Below, one piece after another: positions 5,936 to 8,150 of a stretch of DNA of 8,150 nucleotides. Both the position numbers and the translations under genes were made by a program. The notes beneath the pieces were generated by a model, which was not told the DNA's origin, ran no database searches, and was given only the letters and a program-made list of their open reading frames with translations. This DNA comes from MedAcidi-G1 sp002713545 (GTDB lineage Bacteria; Actinomycetota; Acidimicrobiia; Acidimicrobiales; MedAcidi-G1). Each line of letters begins with the position of its first letter. The first letter of the stretch is position 1. Location: assembly GCA_964013895.1 (NCBI GenBank), contig CAXGYF010000046.1, positions 1-8,150 of the forward strand, written 5' to 3'.

Positions 5936-6772
5936 GTGGGATTACCTAAAAATAAGAGAGACTGGTTAGCAATTATTCAGCCTGACCTTTTAATTAATTT
6001 AACCCTCCGCGACTTGAGGTCTAAATACAAGAGGTCTGTGCTTGGTTGGACATGGTCAGTGTTGAATCCTCTGGTAGCAGTTGTAGTTTATTCTGCTGTT
6101 TTTTCAATTTTTTTACGCATTGAACCTAGTGTCGGTGACCCAAGTGGTTTGGATTCTTATGCGGTCTTCCTGCTGGTGACTTTGTTGCCTTGGCAATTCC
6201 ATGTGACGAGTCTTACTGAAGCTAATAGGTCTATTACTGCTAATTCTTCACTTATTACGAAAATTTTCTTTCCCCGTTGGGTTTTACCGACTTCAGCTGT
6301 TCTGGCTCGCTTTTTGACCTTAATCGTAGAAATGTTTGTTCTTTTAGTTTTAATCGCTCTCTGGGAAGGGCACATTGCTTTCCAGTGGATACCGGTAGTT
6401 GCTGCTCTTATGATTCTCCAATTGCTTTTCACAATAGGGCTTGCCCTGATAATCAGTGCTGCCAATGTCTATTTCCGAGACATCCAACACTTCCTCATGG
6501 TCGCTTTGCAACCTTGGATGTTTCTCACTCCGATCCTTTATCCTCTGAATTTGGTTCCTGATGATAAAGAATTTCTTGGAATTAGTTATCGAACCCTCTA
6601 TCAATTAAATCCAATGGTTTCTTGGGCTAAGGCTTATAGAAATGTTCTCTATGACCTTCGTTTTCCTTCTCTGGAACGTTGGCTGGCAATTTTGGCCGCG
6701 ACTTTTATTGTCCTGTATTTAGGTTTCAAGATCTTTAATCGACTTGAGCCTCGTATGGCTGAGGAAGTTTGA
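5936..6772 (+). CDS. wzm: ABC-2 type polysaccharide export permease (exporter 2, Wzm-like)
   Basis: This is the membrane subunit of the second polysaccharide exporter. The GTG at 5936 is the only sensible start: an in-frame TAG stands two codons upstream and no ATG follows within the conserved N-terminal region. This gives 278 aa, normal for the family. The cytosolic N-terminus contains LTLRDLRSKYKRSVLGWTW (22-40), the classic RDLKxRYxxSxLGxxW pattern, leading into NPL. Six membrane segments lie near 40-60, 73-90, 118-141, 152-176, 187-205 and 248-264. SSLITKIFFPRWVLP (104-118) and NVYFRDIQHF (177-186) are further family marks. It resembles O-antigen Wzm proteins more than the first permease does. 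Its TGA is one base from the ATG of its ATPase partner, so the pair is an operon. The gene may be transcribed as a leaderless message from the TAGGAT box just upstream. Confidence 0.88.
   Translation: MGLPKNKRDWLAIIQPDLLINLTLRDLRSKYKRSVLGWTWSVLNPLVAVVVYSAVFSIFLRIEPSVGDPSGLDSYAVFLLVTLLPWQFHVTSLTEANRSITANSSLITKIFFPRWVLPTSAVLARFLTLIVEMFVLLVLIALWEGHIAFQWIPVVAALMILQLLFTIGLALIISAANVYFRDIQHFLMVALQPWMFLTPILYPLNLVPDDKEFLGISYRTLYQLNPMVSWAKAYRNVLYDLRFPSLERWLAILAATFIVLYLGFKIFNRLEPRMAEEV
6761..6767 (+). promoter_or_regulatory. Ribosome binding site that fixes the start of the exporter 2 ATPase
   Basis: GAGGAAG lies inside the end of the permease gene, 6 nt before the ATG at 6774. It is the clearest Shine-Dalgarno sequence in the window and favours that ATG over the in-frame ATG at 6744. 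Confidence 0.7.
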
Positions 6773-6773
6773 T

Positions 6774-7991
6774 ATGAGTGAAAACAGCAATGCGATAATT
6801 GTCGAAGGGTTAGGCAAGAAATTTCGTCTTATGCAAGATCGCAACTGGACGCTTAAGGCAACTTTGCTAGCAGGCCACAGGACCAGGTATGAAGAATTCT
6901 GGGCTCTTCGTGATGTAAGTTTCGAAATTCCAACTGGAGAGACTTTTGGGATCGTCGGTGGCAACGGCTCAGGCAAAAGCACTTTATTGAAAGTATTAGC
7001 CGGAATTTTAAGAGCCGATGAAGGTAGCGCCGTGGCTCGCGGTCGACTCTCAGCGCTTTTGGAATTAGGGGCGGGTTTCCATCCAGAGTTAACTGGGCGT
7101 GAAAACGTTTACCTGAACGGTTCAATTTTGGGTTTTACGAGTCGCGAAATCAGAAATTTATTCGACGACATTGTTGAGTTCGCCGAACTTGAACAATTTA
7201 TTGATGAACCAGTTAGAAACTACTCGTCAGGAATGTACATGAGACTCGGTTTTTCAGTTGCCATTCATGTTGAACCTGAAATCCTTCTTGTCGATGAAAT
7301 TTTAGCAGTCGGAGACCCAACTTTTCAGAAACGATGTTTAGACCGGTTCGCCCGACTGCGCGATGAAGGAAGAACAATCGTTGTCGTAAGTCATGATTTG
7401 GATATGATCAGCCGTCTTTGCGACTCAAGCGTCTGGATAAACAAAGGTGAATTAGCCTCAGTAGGTTCTTCGGCTTCTGTCTTGGATGATTTTTTGTCCC
7501 ATGATGATAGTCCGGATACAAAAACCTTCGGGCATTCATCTGAACTACAACTAGATCCTGATGATTTAGTCAAGAGTCTAGAACTGGTCGACATAAACGG
7601 GCATTCGATGACATCTACCGGTTCAGGCCAACCTGCCCTGATCAGAGTTCGTTATGATGCTGATGGAGTTGGTGAACCTGCAACTGTCGCTTTGGGCTTC
7701 TACAGGGCGGATGGGACTCATGTTTCTTCAATAAATTCAGGTGCGATTACGAGCGCCGGAAATGATGCGGGGATCATCGAAGTTGACTACGAGATGCCAC
7801 ATCTTCCGATTCAACCGGGTGCATACGAAATTTCAATTGCTCTTCATAGCCGAGACATGAAAGATGTTTTTGAACGTCATACCCACCTTTTCAGATTTGA
7901 AGTCGATCCTGTTGCAGGAAGCCACCAAACAGGCCTGGTGGCTCTTGGAGGCAACTGGTCTGCAAAAAGTGTCGGGAAGGTTTTAAAGTGA
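6774..7991 (+). CDS. wzt: ABC exporter ATP-binding protein with C-terminal carbohydrate-binding domain (exporter 2, Wzt)
   Basis: This subunit powers exporter 2 and probably selects its substrate. The ATG at 6774 is chosen because it follows the permease stop by one base and has a good GAGGAAG site; an in-frame ATG at 6744 lies inside the permease. The protein is 405 aa. The nucleotide-binding domain (about 1-240) has Walker A GGNGSGKST (62-70), LLELGAGFHPELTGREN (95-111), signature YSSGMYMRLGF (150-160), Walker B ILLVDE (170-175) with ILAVGD, and VSHD with the switch His207. An acidic linker (about 238-265) leads to a beta-rich domain (about 266-395) of the Wzt C-terminal type, with alternating strands such as PALIRVRYDA, TVALGFYRADG and GAYEISIALHS. 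In E. coli O8/O9a this domain binds the modified non-reducing end of the O-antigen before export. The substrate here is unknown. Its stop overlaps the next gene's start as GTGA. Confidence 0.92.
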   Translation: MSENSNAIIVEGLGKKFRLMQDRNWTLKATLLAGHRTRYEEFWALRDVSFEIPTGETFGIVGGNGSGKSTLLKVLAGILRADEGSAVARGRLSALLELGAGFHPELTGRENVYLNGSILGFTSREIRNLFDDIVEFAELEQFIDEPVRNYSSGMYMRLGFSVAIHVEPEILLVDEILAVGDPTFQKRCLDRFARLRDEGRTIVVVSHDLDMISRLCDSSVWINKGELASVGSSASVLDDFLSHDDSPDTKTFGHSSELQLDPDDLVKSLELVDINGHSMTSTGSGQPALIRVRYDADGVGEPATVALGFYRADGTHVSSINSGAITSAGNDAGIIEVDYEMPHLPIQPGAYEISIALHSRDMKDVFERHTHLFRFEVDPVAGSHQTGLVALGGNWSAKSVGKVLK

Positions 7992-8150
7992 CTTCATCCG
8001 AAATCACTTGGCGTGATGGGTCAGAAGAACGCATCAAAAAGATTCTTACTTCTGCTGATGACCGCTCCAGTGCCTCTGATTTTCTAGCTTCTAATATCAC
8101 TGACTGGCCCACCCGTTACCATTTCGACAGACGACGCACAAATATTCTGC
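7988..8150 (+). CDS. N-terminus of a probable SAM-dependent methyltransferase or methyltransferase/glycosyltransferase (cut by the window end)
   Basis: Fifty-four codons are visible from a GTG at 7988, which overlaps the stop of the ATPase gene as GTGA and has GGGAAGG (7974-7980) seven bases upstream. No stop occurs before the window end. Residues 39-54, DWPTRYHFDRRRTNIL, resemble the stretch DWPxxYHLSxxRxNLLRP that in my recollection stands just before the SAM-binding motif of large methyltransferases, some fused to glycosyltransferases, in O-antigen and exopolysaccharide clusters. The preceding helix (RIKKILTSADDRSSASDFLA) fits the same N-terminal region. The SAM motif itself lies beyond the window, so the catalytic class is inference. 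Tight coupling to a Wzt with a sugar-binding domain suggests it modifies or extends the exported chain. Confidence 0.5.
   Translation, partial: MTSSEITWRDGSEERIKKILTSADDRSSASDFLASNITDWPTRYHFDRRRTNIL

Overview
This window is part of a cell-surface polysaccharide locus, probably from an actinobacterium of moderate-to-low GC (about 42-45 % by eye on a few lines, not computed). The taxonomic hint comes from three things. The first permease is of a kind I associate with actinobacterial teichoic-acid or galactan-type exporters. The initiating transferase has a typical actinobacterial layout. TANNNT-type boxes sit very close to start codons, as in leaderless actinobacterial promoters. This placement (Acidimicrobiia- or Nanopelagicales-like) is inference and weak.

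Layout, left to right: (1) the 3' part of a flippase-like membrane protein of the lysylphosphatidylglycerol-synthase TM family (+); (2) a WecB-type UDP-GlcNAc 2-epimerase (-), tail to tail with it; (3) a 110-bp divergent promoter region; (4) a first ABC exporter, permease plus a short ATPase (+); (5) a two-gene operon on the minus strand, a polyprenyl-phosphate sugar phosphotransferase followed by an ExoA-like family 2 glycosyltransferase, tail to tail with exporter 1; (6) an 83-bp divergent promoter region; (7) a second ABC exporter, permease plus a long ATPase with a C-terminal carbohydrate-binding domain (+); (8) the start of a further gene (+) whose N-terminus resembles large methyltransferases of polysaccharide clusters, cut by the window end.

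How the genes may work together: the phosphotransferase loads the first sugar-1-phosphate onto undecaprenyl phosphate at the inner face of the membrane. The glycosyltransferase and others outside the window extend the chain. The epimerase supplies UDP-ManNAc, and ABC-2 exporters move lipid-linked glycan across the membrane. Two complete and dissimilar exporters lie within 5 kb: one ATPase lacks, and the other has, a substrate-recognition domain. This suggests two export substrates or two export modes. The second exporter is translationally coupled to the possible methyltransferase, which recalls cap-dependent export (E. coli O8/O9a Wzt with WbdD).

The region is very compact. Both convergent gene pairs share overlapping stop codons, same-strand neighbours overlap by 4 bp or are 1 nt apart, and no stretch over about 110 bp lacks a gene. 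I see no tRNA, rRNA, CRISPR array, insertion sequence or convincing intrinsic terminator. The families are all known; what deserves a second look is the arrangement and the promoter-region sequence structure.
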